Shown here: positions 53,637-62,227 of the stretch, one piece after another
Numbering within the stretch: the first letter of the stretch is position 1
How the letters are laid out: every line of letters starts with the position of its first letter
Source of the DNA: Erwinia aphidicola
Lineage (GTDB): Bacteria > Pseudomonadota > Gammaproteobacteria > Enterobacterales > Enterobacteriaceae
Assembly: GCF_024169515.1 (NCBI RefSeq)
Contig: NZ_JAMKCQ010000001.1
Location: 4,464,001 to 4,528,000 of the forward strand
Length of the DNA stretch: 64,000 nt
Direction: 5' to 3'
Notes under the pieces: model-generated
The model's input: only the letters and a program-made list of their open reading frames with translations
Told to the model about the DNA's origin: nothing
Databases searched by the model: none
Position numbers and translations under genes: made by a program

Positions 53637-55043
53637 ATGAATTGTAACAATATCCACCTGCAGAGCATTGCGCCGCCTGCGGTTTTCTCCGGTATCCCAC
53701 CCGTTGCGTTAAGCGATGCCACTATTCTTGAGCGCAAAAACAAACTGCTGGCGCGGATGAGTGACGCGGGCTATGACGCCCTGGTGATTTATGCGGATAA
53801 GGAGCACGGTGCAAATTTTGAATATCTCACCGGTTTTATTCCGCGCTTTGAAGAGGGGCTGCTGATCCTCAACCGCAGTGGACAAGCCAGCCTGATCCTC
53901 GGCAATGAAAACCTGAAAATGGCTAACCACTGCCGCATCCCGGCTGCGCTGCACCACTGCGCGTTTTTCTCGCTGCCGAATCAACCGATGGCGCAGGAAC
54001 AGCCGCTTGAGGCCCTGTTCAGCGCGGCAGAGCTTGGCGATAAAACTAAGATTGGCGTGGTGGGCTGGAAGATGTTTACCTCCTCCACGGCGGATAACCG
54101 CAAGATCTTCGATCTGCCGTGGTTTATCGTCGAGGCGCTAAAAAACAGCCTGGCGGATAATGCCGTGCTGGAGAACGCCGCAGATCTTTTTATCAGCGGC
54201 GAGAACGGCGCCAGAACCACGAATAATGCCAACGAGATCGCGCATTATGAGTACGGCGCTAACCTCGCGTCCTGCTGCATCCTCGCGGCGATGAACGCGG
54301 TTGAACCGGGCCTGCGTGAGAGCGAACTGGGTGCGCTGCTGGCCGCCGAAGGCCAGTACCATACGGTGGTGACCATTGCCGCTGCCGGGCAGCGCTTCGA
54401 GAAAGCCAACCTCTACCCCAGCTATAAGCAAATCGAAGCGGGACAGCCACTCTCGATGACCACCGCCTTTAAGGGCGGGCTTTCCAGCCGCAGCGGCTTT
54501 GTCATTAGCGATGAAAGCCAACTGCCGCAACATCAGCATGACTATTTAGACCGCGTGGTGAAACCCTACTTCGCAACGGTCGCCAGCTGGCTGGAAGCGA
54601 TTCGCATCGGCATGCCCGGCGGCGAGCTTTATCACCTTGTTGAAACGGTGCTGGAGCAGAAAAAATATGGCTGGCACCTGAACCCGGGCCACCTCGGCGC
54701 TGATGAGGAGTGGATGTCATCCCCCGTGTATGCCAACTCGGCGGAAACCCTGAAAAGCGGCATGATCGTGCAGATTGATATTATCCCCTCCGTACCCGGC
54801 TACAGCGGCACCAGCTGCGAGGAGTGCATCGCGCTGGCGGACGGGGCGCTTCAGGCGCAGATCCAACGCGACTATCCCGATCTCTGGCAGCGCATCAGCG
54901 CCCGGCGCCACTACACCATTAACACGCTGGGTATCGATCTCAGCGATGAGGTCATCCCGCTATCGAATACCGTGGCATACCTGCGCCCGTTCCTGCTCAA
55001 CAAGCAGTTGGCGCTGGTCTGCCGTAAGCCTCACGCCAGCTGA
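53637..55043 (+). CDS. M24-family peptidase-like protein (Xaa-Pro dipeptidase/creatinase relative)
   Basis: A 468-residue protein with a creatinase-type N-domain (about 30-180, YLTGFIPRFEEGLLIL) and a pita-bread C-domain (about 190-450). His residues sit in NPGHLGADEEW, and a CEECIAL segment takes the place of the last Glu motif, but the usual DxG...D metal-ligand region reads GGLSSRSGFVISDE, so the dinuclear metal site looks degenerate. It may act as a lyase or amidohydrolase-like enzyme, as creatinase does without metal. It is followed by an AlaX-type gene, overlapping tail to tail by 13 bp. Confidence 0.7.
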   Translation: MNCNNIHLQSIAPPAVFSGIPPVALSDATILERKNKLLARMSDAGYDALVIYADKEHGANFEYLTGFIPRFEEGLLILNRSGQASLILGNENLKMANHCRIPAALHHCAFFSLPNQPMAQEQPLEALFSAAELGDKTKIGVVGWKMFTSSTADNRKIFDLPWFIVEALKNSLADNAVLENAADLFISGENGARTTNNANEIAHYEYGANLASCCILAAMNAVEPGLRESELGALLAAEGQYHTVVTIAAAGQRFEKANLYPSYKQIEAGQPLSMTTAFKGGLSSRSGFVISDESQLPQHQHDYLDRVVKPYFATVASWLEAIRIGMPGGELYHLVETVLEQKKYGWHLNPGHLGADEEWMSSPVYANSAETLKSGMIVQIDIIPSVPGYSGTSCEECIALADGALQAQIQRDYPDLWQRISARRHYTINTLGIDLSDEVIPLSNTVAYLRPFLLNKQLALVCRKPHAS

Positions 55044-55660
55044 TACTGCACCGAGAGCTGCCCTTTCTTCTCTTTCACCTTGAGGATGCGGACCTCGCCG
55101 ACCTGCGCAGTGGAATCCACATGGGTGCCACCGCAGGCATAGGCGGGCAGTTCACCCCAGGTGACCTTGCGCCGCCCGGCTTCTTCACTCAGCTGGCGGC
55201 GTAGCCCCTGCGCCACCAGCGCCGCGACGCCCGAGGTGAAATCCTCAGCGCTGACGGCGCTGAGCGGCTCGCGCGGCTCGAATACCACGCGCCCTTCCCC
55301 CGGCCGATGGTCGCCCTTATTGCCGTACCAGCCAAACTTCTCGCCCACCGCCGCTATCAGATGCCCGGCGGAGTGATAGCGGGTATGCAGCTGGCGCAGC
55401 GCAGCGTCGACGCGCAGATCCACCGCCCCCAGCGCTACCGGCCCATCGGTATAGTGAGCGACTTCGTCCCCTTCCTGCACCGCATGCAGCATGTTGACCG
55501 CGCCCAGCGTGCCCCGATCCGAGGGCTGCCCGCCGCCCTTCGGATGAAACAGGGTGGACGAGAGGATCACGCGGTAGCGCCCATCCTCCTGCGCGCTGCA
55601 GCCGATGACGCTGCTGGTCCCTTCCAGTGCATCGCTGTAATAGTAGAGTCTTTCAGTCAT
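55031..55660 (-). CDS. alanyl-tRNA editing protein (AlaX-like)
   Basis: A 209-residue trans-editing domain like that of AlaRS. The zinc ligands are visible: HSAGH (HxxxH) at about 95-100 and CGGTH (CxxxH) at about 179-183; LFHPKGGGQPSDRG is the conserved opening. AlaX proteins deacylate Ser-tRNA(Ala) or related mischarged tRNA. The PLP dehydratase gene upstream, transcribed in the same direction, is consistent with handling of Ser or a related amino acid. Confidence 0.85.
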   Translation of the reverse strand: MTERLYYYSDALEGTSSVIGCSAQEDGRYRVILSSTLFHPKGGGQPSDRGTLGAVNMLHAVQEGDEVAHYTDGPVALGAVDLRVDAALRQLHTRYHSAGHLIAAVGEKFGWYGNKGDHRPGEGRVVFEPREPLSAVSAEDFTSGVAALVAQGLRRQLSEEAGRRKVTWGELPAYACGGTHVDSTAQVGEVRILKVKEKKGQLSVQYQLA

Positions 55661-55678
55661 CGTATATTTCCTTATCTG

Positions 55679-56590
55679 CTAGCCTGCAAAATTCTTCAGC
55701 GCATCGACGGTGGTGGTGGAGCCGCCGCAGACAATCACCAGCACATTGTTCAGCCCGGCGGCGGGGATTTTTTTGCCGTACAGCAGGGCCAGCGCCGCGC
55801 CGCAGGCCGGCTCCACCAGCGTGCGGTGATCGTCAAGAAATGCCAGGCAGGCATCAACGGCTTCACGATCGCTGACGCGCAGCGGGATGACCGGCCTCTC
55901 TGCCGCCACGTCGAAAGCACGCTGGCACACCTGACGCGCCCCTAGCGAGGTCGCTATTCCGGACAGTTGCGCAAGCTCGGTCAGGCATCCCGCCTGCAGG
56001 GATGCAAAATAAGAAGCCATGCCCTGGGTTTCGGCAGCATATATCGGCACATCGTGCAGCCCGTTACGCCGCAGCCCTTCATCCACCCCGGCGAGCAGCC
56101 CGCCGCCACCTACCGCGACGACAACCGCATCCGGGCGCACACCTTCGGCCATCACCTCATCGATCATCGAGGCATGGCCCTGCCACAGTAGCGGGTCATC
56201 AAACGGATGGATAAACACATCGTCATTCCCCCGCAGCGATTGCGCCCGTTCGTTGGCTTCTGACCACATGCTGCCATGCACTATGACCTCGGCACCCTCT
56301 ATGGAGAGCAGATGTTTAGCGCGCTCGGTGGTGGTTTCCGGTACCACCACCACCGTCGGCACGCCAAGCCTGCGCCCGGCATAAGCCACAGCCAGGCCGG
56401 CATTACCGCCGGATGAGGTGATGAAACGCTTTGCACCATTGGCATAGTGCTGCTCACAAACATAGCCAATACCGCGCATCTTGAACGATCCGCTGGGCTG
56501 TGAGGCTTCCATCTTCAGCCATATGCGCGTGTTTGCCAGCTGGCTGAGGGGCAGAGATTCAATCAGGGGGGTAACGATATTCAGGGACAT
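55679..56590 (-). CDS. PLP-dependent serine/threonine dehydratase-like enzyme
   Basis: A 303-residue fold-type II PLP enzyme. The PLP Lys is in SGSFKMRG (about residue 37), the phosphate-binding loop is VGGGGLLAG (about 170), and the SSGGNAG loop binds the substrate. Length and motif order suit L-serine dehydratase/SDS-type enzymes, which deaminate Ser or Thr to oxo acids. ATG 56590 is preferred over GTG 56596, which is too close to the GGAG. It is 32 bp from the YheO-like regulator gene on the same strand, so it is probably its target, and AlaX follows. Confidence 0.82.
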   Translation of the reverse strand: MSLNIVTPLIESLPLSQLANTRIWLKMEASQPSGSFKMRGIGYVCEQHYANGAKRFITSSGGNAGLAVAYAGRRLGVPTVVVVPETTTERAKHLLSIEGAEVIVHGSMWSEANERAQSLRGNDDVFIHPFDDPLLWQGHASMIDEVMAEGVRPDAVVVAVGGGGLLAGVDEGLRRNGLHDVPIYAAETQGMASYFASLQAGCLTELAQLSGIATSLGARQVCQRAFDVAAERPVIPLRVSDREAVDACLAFLDDHRTLVEPACGAALALLYGKKIPAAGLNNVLVIVCGGSTTTVDALKNFAG

Positions 56591-56622
56591 AACCACGACT
56601 CCAGAAAGGGATAACCGGACGA

Positions 56623-57321
56623 TCAGCTGCCCGATTTTTTAAGTTCATCCAGATAGTTATAGATGGTGTAACGCGTAATACCGAGCGCTGCGGCGGCTTT
56701 CTCGACGCCGCCTTTCATCAGGAAGATCCCCTTCTCCTGCATCTGCCTGACCGCCAGCAGCCTGGCCTTTTTGCTGTCGGCCCTGCTGCTGCCCGGGCTG
56801 AGTTCCGTGGCGCTGGTGATGATGTCGCGCATCAGATCTTCGATATTTTCATGCGCGGCCTCAATGGTATTTTGTCGCGGCGCCGCATCATCCTGCGGGG
56901 GAATGGTGCGCGTAAGGCTTTGCAAAATAGTCAGCGCATCGCTAATGCTCTGGTTATCGACGTTAATGCAGAGCGCGGCAAAAGGCGCTTTCCCCGGGGT
57001 GCGATAAAAGGCGGTGCTGCTGCGCAGTGGCGCACCGCTACTGCTGTAGGTGGGGTAATCCAGCATCAGGGTGACCGGCTCAGCGCTCGCATCCATCGCG
57101 CTGATAAAGGCTTTGTCACTGCGCAACCCCGTCAGCACCGAGTCCCCTCTGCGCCGCCCGGTCACGTGCGGATTGGCGATTTCGGCAATGGAGAACTCCG
57201 GCGAGCGCAGATCGTGCAGCACCACTTCGGTATTGGCAGCAATCACGCTGCCGATAACGCGCACCGCGGCGGCCAGCATCAGCAGGAGATCGTCCTGGTA
57301 GCGAGAGTCAGCGAGGTTCAT
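56623..57321 (-). CDS. YheO/DauR-type transcriptional regulator
   Basis: A 232-residue regulator: YheO-like PAS domain (about 10-120, with NTEVVLHDL and SIAEIANPHVTGRRRGD) and a C-terminal HTH (about 185-230, VEKAAAALGITRYTIYNYLDELKK). Salmonella DauR of this family represses D-arginine dehydrogenase genes. It should control the dehydratase gene that follows and itself, most likely through the two dyads at 57337-57400 just upstream of its start. ATG 57321 with GAGA upstream. Confidence 0.85.
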   Translation of the reverse strand: MNLADSRYQDDLLLMLAAAVRVIGSVIAANTEVVLHDLRSPEFSIAEIANPHVTGRRRGDSVLTGLRSDKAFISAMDASAEPVTLMLDYPTYSSSGAPLRSSTAFYRTPGKAPFAALCINVDNQSISDALTILQSLTRTIPPQDDAAPRQNTIEAAHENIEDLMRDIITSATELSPGSSRADSKKARLLAVRQMQEKGIFLMKGGVEKAAAALGITRYTIYNYLDELKKSGS

Positions 57322-57336
57322 AGCAGATCTCTGTTA

Positions 57337-57400
57337 AACATTATGTTGACGATAATAGCGATAAACGCGTTTAGATCAACATAATGTTGATCTAAACGCG
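57337..57400. promoter_or_regulatory. two AACATwATGTT dyads, one inside a 35-bp perfect palindrome
   Basis: A 35-bp perfect palindrome (57366-57400, 17-bp arms around one A) contains AACATAATGTT. A second dyad, AACATTATGTT, lies at 57337-57347, its centre 41 bp away. Both are upstream of the YheO-type regulator start (57321). The repeat of the same core at about four helical turns suggests a two-site operator for the regulator. It is also 42 bp after the MscS gene stop, but no T run follows, so I doubt it is a terminator. Confidence 0.65.
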
Positions 57401-57442
57401 GATCTCTCTGCTTCCGGCCAGGCCGCTGGGAGGATTTGATGA

Positions 57443-58528
57443 TTAACTGGCGGAGCGCGTGTCCCCTGACACAGAGTCGGTGAGTGTCGCCCTCACATGA
57501 GGCAGGCTCTGAGGATAGTTTTGCTGAACGAACTCAATCATTCTTTCGCGCACGTAGCAGCGCAAATCAAAGGCCGTTGGCGAGTTCTGCGCCGTCATCA
57601 ATAACCTGATGGTCATGGTTTTTTCATTCGTATCGGTCACCTGCAGTACCTGAGTCTGCTTATCCCACAATTTGGTTTCGCTGAGGATCTGTTCAAAATG
57701 CTTACGCAGAGGCTCTAACGGCATGGAATAATCGAGGTAGAGAAACACAGAGCCTAAAATTTGTGCGTTATTACGCGTCCAGTTCTGGAAGGGATTTTCG
57801 GTAAAGTAGGTAATGGGAAGCACCAGCCGACGCAGATCCCAGATACGCACCACCACATAGGTCAGGTTGATCTCTTCAATCCAGCCCCACTCATTTTCGA
57901 CCACCACGGCATCATCAATTTTTATCGGCTGCGTAAACGCTATCTGAATGCCGGCAAACAGGTTAACAAGCGACTTCTGCAGGGCAAAGCCGATGATGAT
58001 CCCAGCCACGCCAGCACCGGCCAGAATCGTCGTGCCAAATTTACGCACGCTGGGAAAACTGAGGAGGATCAGCGTCAGGCAGAATGACACCAGCAGCACA
58101 ATAGCCACTTTCTTGACATACATTATCTGAGTGCGAATTTTACGCGCGCGGAGATTATTCGACAGATTAATGTCATAGCGTATAAAAAGCATATCTTGCG
58201 CAACATTGGTCAGGCGAATGAGAATAGAGCAAAATGATAGAATAATAAATATATTAAGCGTGGTGGTAATAAAGCCCAGAGAGCCTGGCTGAATATCAAT
58301 ATAATGAATGCCGACGTTGATTATCATCAGCGGGATGAAAAGAAACAGCGATCCGCGAAGATGTTTTTCCAGCGACTTAAACAGCTTACGGTCACGACTC
58401 TGCCAGTAGCGGATGAACCTGAGCAGGATAAACCGGGCGAGGAATCCCAGGACGAGTGAGAGCGTGACGAGCAATACAGCAGGGACCCAGGTTGGCGCAC
58501 CAGATAACTCACCAAATATCATTTGCAT
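57443..58528 (-). CDS. MscS-family mechanosensitive channel protein
   Basis: A 361-residue inner-membrane protein. Several helices (about 12-35, 60-80, 85-105, 140-160) precede the pore-lining helix (TTILAGAGVAGIIIGFALQKSLVNLFAGIQI, about 170-200) and the beta domain (KIDDAVVVENEWGWIEEINLTYVVVRIWDLRRLVLP) that marks the family. Such channels release solutes on sudden osmotic downshift. It is longer at the N-terminus than MscS, like the YnaI/YbdG type. AAGGG-TAAAGG lies just before ATG 58528. Confidence 0.9.
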   Translation of the reverse strand: MQMIFGELSGAPTWVPAVLLVTLSLVLGFLARFILLRFIRYWQSRDRKLFKSLEKHLRGSLFLFIPLMIINVGIHYIDIQPGSLGFITTTLNIFIILSFCSILIRLTNVAQDMLFIRYDINLSNNLRARKIRTQIMYVKKVAIVLLVSFCLTLILLSFPSVRKFGTTILAGAGVAGIIIGFALQKSLVNLFAGIQIAFTQPIKIDDAVVVENEWGWIEEINLTYVVVRIWDLRRLVLPITYFTENPFQNWTRNNAQILGSVFLYLDYSMPLEPLRKHFEQILSETKLWDKQTQVLQVTDTNEKTMTIRLLMTAQNSPTAFDLRCYVRERMIEFVQQNYPQSLPHVRATLTDSVSGDTRSAS

Positions 58529-58911
58529 CCTTTACCCTTATAGCCAACTAACAACCTCAGGCTGTCAGATAAGTAACAAAATAAGTAACCGTTGTCTTGC
58601 CGGTTATCTGCGAAGTGATGATTGGCACAGATGAAACCTTCAAATCCGCTTCGCGACTGTTTGAAAATCTCGAAATGCGCCAACAGCTTAAGGTTAGCAC
58701 AGATGCACCCCCCTGAAATTCTGGGGGCGACGACCGAATCAGCGTCAGTGAGCAGGCGCGGTTGCCAGCTGGCCGGATGCTTCGTAAGCAACTTTCTTAT
58801 CCTAACCAGAGGCCTGCGGCTCAAGTAGAGATATGGCCTGAACGCTGTTTTCGAACAGCGACAATTCAGGCAGTATGGACACCCGGTAAAACATCAATGA
58901 AAAGGGATTTT
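58529..58911. other. gene-free region between the MscS and lipoprotein genes
   Basis: Divergent promoters of the MscS and lipoprotein genes should lie here. Two overlapping frames (58519-58824 minus, 58622-58828 plus) lack ribosome sites and family likeness. Two short AT-poor direct repeats of GCACAGATG (about 58625 and 58699) were noted, not explained. Confidence 0.35.
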
Positions 58912-59577
58912 ATGTCGCCAAGATCGCCACTGCTAACGTTACCTCTGCTGACAACCTCGCTATTGCTGCTAACGGGCTGCCCGCCTGCACCAGACCTCAC
59001 TCAGTGGCAGCGCCCAGATACCGATATCGACGGCGTGCGCGTTGCGATGGGTCAATGCGGCGTGCCCCTCCCCGGCCCCGATATCCCGAAAACCGACAAT
59101 GAGTCAGTTCTCTATTATCAGTGCATGGAGAAAATGGGTTTTACCCGCAAGGACGGTTTCAAAATTTGCAGCGTTCGCGTCTATCATGATACGCCTGCCT
59201 GCCGCAGTCAGGAGCAGGGGCACCCCTTGAGTCAAAGCCAGCTCGAGGCGCTGCCTTTTGTCGCAGACAGAGGGTTTCATCCGATAAAGCCGGAGTCCGG
59301 CGTGGACACGTCTTCGCTGATTAGCTGGCGTCAGGCCGGGGCATCGCGGCATTTTTCTCACGAAATTGAAAATGACCGGCAGGCGCTGACGGTGATGTAT
59401 CAGTGCGGCTATCCACAGCCTTTAGGCTCGGTGCCTTACGTGCCGACGCTACGCAAAGCCGCTGAAGTTCAGCGTTGCATGCTGGATAAAGGCTTTGAGC
59501 CGAAAAACACGCTCAGCCTGGTCTGCCGCAATTACCCGCAGGTCACCGGCTGCCCTGAGCCGCTTGCCAGGGATTAA
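58912..59577 (+). CDS. Cys-rich lipoprotein of unknown function
   Basis: A 221-residue lipoprotein. The signal peptide has lipobox LTGC (about Cys 23) followed by PPAPDLTQW. The mature part has two related blocks with paired Cys: one with GQCGVPLPG...YYQCMEKMGFTRK...CSVRV and one with YQCGYPQPLG...VQRCMLDKGFEPK...LVCRNYPQ, so it is an internal duplication of a small Cys-stabilised module. ATG 58912 has AAGGGA at 5 bases; ATG 58897 is less likely. The envelope role is unknown. Confidence 0.75.
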   Translation: MSPRSPLLTLPLLTTSLLLLTGCPPAPDLTQWQRPDTDIDGVRVAMGQCGVPLPGPDIPKTDNESVLYYQCMEKMGFTRKDGFKICSVRVYHDTPACRSQEQGHPLSQSQLEALPFVADRGFHPIKPESGVDTSSLISWRQAGASRHFSHEIENDRQALTVMYQCGYPQPLGSVPYVPTLRKAAEVQRCMLDKGFEPKNTLSLVCRNYPQVTGCPEPLARD

Positions 59578-60041
59578 CCACTCAATGGCGGGAATATCGC
59601 TTTCTGGCACCTTGCAGGGGGTCAGCTTACCAATAGTTGTGGTTAAGAGCGGGTTCAGATACCCCTTCAATAGCACCGGCGTTGACGCGTTTAAAAGCGT
59701 CGATTCGCCGCCAGCCATTACTGAACTTTCAATATCTCCTGCGCGCACCGCTGCCGTCACCTATTCCGTGACTGGCGCGCTGCGCAGTAAGAACAATAGT
59801 GGAATGCTAAATAATCAGCATCGAAATGAACAACCTGTCTCTTTGGCCAATTAATCAAGCTGTCGACAAATAAAACCCCTACCCAGCCTGGTCGAATATA
59901 GTTAATGAACATTTTCTGAATAAGTTTTACCGTATACTCAAAAATTACTCGTCAAAACAGTGATGCGCGATCACTATGAAATCGAGTATGATAGTTAAGT
60001 CGCATCTGCGTCACATAACAGGTAATGGCATTCAGGAATAG
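59578..60041. other. gene-free region with possible decayed sequence
   Basis: A 464-bp stretch without a supported gene. Open frames on both strands (59495-59854 plus, 59449-59760 minus) lack ribosome sites. The right end is AT-rich and should hold the GNAT gene promoter; GTGATGCGCGATCAC near 59960 is an imperfect dyad. Confidence 0.35.
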
Positions 60042-60512
60042 ATGAAAATGACTACAGGATATTTGCGCCCTATCAATGAAAGAGAGCTTCAGCAATGGCA
60101 GGCTTTGTCTCATGACGATTATGTTATCGATTTAATGAAAAGTTTCGACTACCCAAGGAATAAAGCAGAGCAAGAAGCTGCTGAGGCAATACAGAAAGCA
60201 TTACCTCTAGGGCTCAATACTCCACTGCAGCATATTCGCATTTATGAGCACGAACATCATGCTGTAGGCTACCTTTGGTACAGCCTTGAGGAGCGCTCAG
60301 CGTTTTTACTGGATCTGATGCTCCTGCCGTCTCACCAGGGAAAGGGGATTGGAAAGAACATGATGCAGGCGTTGATTAATGAACTGCGTGATGCAGGCGC
60401 CAATGAACTTGAACTTCGCGTCGCGCCGCATAATCAGCGGGCTATATCCCTGTATGAACAAGCTGGTTTTCGTCTGACGGGCCTGGATATGCATCTAACC
60501 CTTACTCGATAA
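60042..60512 (+). CDS. GNAT-family N-acetyltransferase
   Basis: A 156-residue acetyltransferase with the acetyl-CoA pyrophosphate loop HQGKGIG (about 106-112, the Q/RxxGxG/A motif) and the C-terminal NQRAISLYEQAGFRLTG. The amino-group substrate is unknown; both small molecules and protein N-termini are known for such proteins. AGGA lies five bases before ATG 60042. It stands alone with lower GC than its neighbours, next to a mobile-element copy, so it may be recently acquired. Confidence 0.85.
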   Translation: MKMTTGYLRPINERELQQWQALSHDDYVIDLMKSFDYPRNKAEQEAAEAIQKALPLGLNTPLQHIRIYEHEHHAVGYLWYSLEERSAFLLDLMLLPSHQGKGIGKNMMQALINELRDAGANELELRVAPHNQRAISLYEQAGFRLTGLDMHLTLTR

Positions 60513-60744
60513 ATAACAAACCAGGTATATTCCCAGCCCCGACCATCTGACCATTTAACCCGGACAACTTTATACTGGGGTGGCTTGGAAACCGTCATAG
60601 AGCCGGAGCAAAGCTTAATGAGAAGCTTATCGAATACTAAGAGGTAAGCCTCTCATTTAAACCATTTATCTGATTGTCTCTTGTGACGGGTTAAATGTCC
60701 CCACTATTTTTAATGGACATTATCGCGTGAAATGCCGCTGTAGT

Positions 60745-61142
60745 GGTCGACTGCTGAAGTATCCCCAGAAATGACTTCTATCGCTAAACGTCCGCAAACC
60801 GGTCTGAGCTCAGCCTGAGCACGCCGGAACCGCAAAAGACGCTCCCTGCTGGCCTCGGCACGCGGCATCCCTGCCGCGTGACGTCCGGCTTACCTCTGGC
60901 CGAGCTCATCCCCGCACTATCATCGTGCTCGCTGTGGGTTTTCAAACCGCGACGCTGAGGCTTTGGGTGCAAGGAGGGAGGGCTGATTGCAGCAGGCCCA
61001 CGGCCAGGGATGGCCGTGAGCCAGGCTACAGGGATGTATTCATGCCGGTGCGGAAAGCAGCCCTCCTTCCTGAAACCGGGCACCTGTCATCCCGCGATAA
61101 AATTCAGAACAATATTTTGTGGGGATACCTCAGGGGTCGACT
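60745..61142. mobile_element. 398-bp MITE-like element, copy 2
   Basis: Second copy of the element at 18944-19338, same orientation. The ends are GGTCGACTGCTGAAGT and ACCTCAGGGGTCGAC, imperfect inverted repeats of about 21 bp; only three mismatches separate the arms. All the internal hairpins are kept, and the one change in the outer stem (60972-60985 with its partner, CCC to CCT) still gives a G-U pair in RNA. The copies differ most in the last 40 bp before the right end. Confidence 0.75.
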
Positions 61143-61595
61143 GGCTTTGTCGCATTCGTTTAGGCGGGTTAATAACCGTTGCGCATGGTCGCAACGACCG
61201 CCGGCTATGTACTTCGCTTACTTGCAGGACCGTAAGGTCGTGCGTACTCAACATCACCTCACCAGGTAGCGCGGTATTTTGCAGGCAGATGCCTGGAGTG
61301 AACGCGCCAGTTGAAGCTCAACCGGCTCATCGAGGTAACAACCATTGCGTTTAATTTTGTTCAGTGATCTGACCAACCAATGGGTAATGGAATGCTTCTT
61401 CCGGAGCCAGAAGACAAAATGGATACCGGCGAAGGGCCAGGACATACAGGAAAGCTGGCATTTTATAATTTCATTTACTTTTCATTTAGATAACCAGAGT
61501 ATTATGTAACTCGCATGATACTATCCTCTCTTTAGCTGAAAGTATTTGAAAACTTTCTCTTCGATAAGATGTTAATATTTTATAGAGGTATATTA
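61143..61595. other. gene-free region left of an AT-rich membrane gene
   Basis: No supported gene in about 450 bp. A 63-codon minus frame (61254-61445) has no recognised likeness. The right part becomes markedly AT-rich and should hold the promoter of the next gene. Confidence 0.35.
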
Positions 61596-62039
61596 ATGAT
61601 ATTCTGGTTTCGTATTTCACTTGCCACTTTATTGTCAGCAGCATTTGGATTTACATTTCATGTATTATATGGAAGAGGAGTGGCTGCTGAATACATGGAT
61701 AATGCCATAAAAACAGGCAAGATGGACGGCGTATTACAAGAGCCTTACCCCTTATATATTATAGTTATCGCTGCGTTGACCTCTTTGATACCTACTATAG
61801 GAAAGGTTTTTATCTGGTTGTTTGTTCGTGATAAACTCCCTGGAAATAGACTCTTAACTAAAGGATTTGTTTTCACCTGTCTAATGATTATTGCTGACGG
61901 AGGATTATTACGCCAGGACTTCATGAATCTCCTTGTAGGAATGCCTATGGATGTTTGGTTTGTACATGGTGCGGAACAATGGATTATTGTTCCAGTTATG
62001 TGCTTTCTTATTGTTTTTTTATCCCCTAAGAAGATATGA
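61596..62039 (+). CDS. hypothetical four-helix membrane protein
   Basis: A 147-residue membrane protein with about four hydrophobic segments (about 3-22, 50-75, 90-107, 127-143). I do not recognise its family. ATG 61596 has AGAGG eight bases upstream; the longer frame is not needed. Its base composition is clearly richer in A/T than the rest of the window, and it lies between a MITE copy and an IS26-type remnant, so horizontal gain is likely. Confidence 0.65.
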   Translation: MIFWFRISLATLLSAAFGFTFHVLYGRGVAAEYMDNAIKTGKMDGVLQEPYPLYIIVIAALTSLIPTIGKVFIWLFVRDKLPGNRLLTKGFVFTCLMIIADGGLLRQDFMNLLVGMPMDVWFVHGAEQWIIVPVMCFLIVFLSPKKI

Positions 62040-62227
62040 AAAAATAATATTGTCAGCATACTTTTTGTAAGCGTCATTATTGATGATTTCAAGTGACCAG
62101 CTAAGATCAACCAGACCTTTATCGTTTTCCAGTATTGGTTTTCTGACTGATTAAGTGATTATCAACCGTGATTTTCATGCGTCTGGAGGCCAGTCATGCA
62201 CTGAGCAGTACGCCACTGCCATTTCCT

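Noticed and set aside
58519..58828. 101- and 68-codon frames between the MscS and lipoprotein genes
   Set aside because: They overlap each other on opposite strands, lack ribosome sites and do not look like proteins.
59449..59854. Overlapping frames on both strands after the Cys-rich lipoprotein
   Set aside because: No ribosome sites, no recognisable domains.
61254..61445. 63-codon minus frame (beginning MSWPFAGIH)
   Set aside because: No ribosome site or known likeness; could be a gene fragment but not supported.
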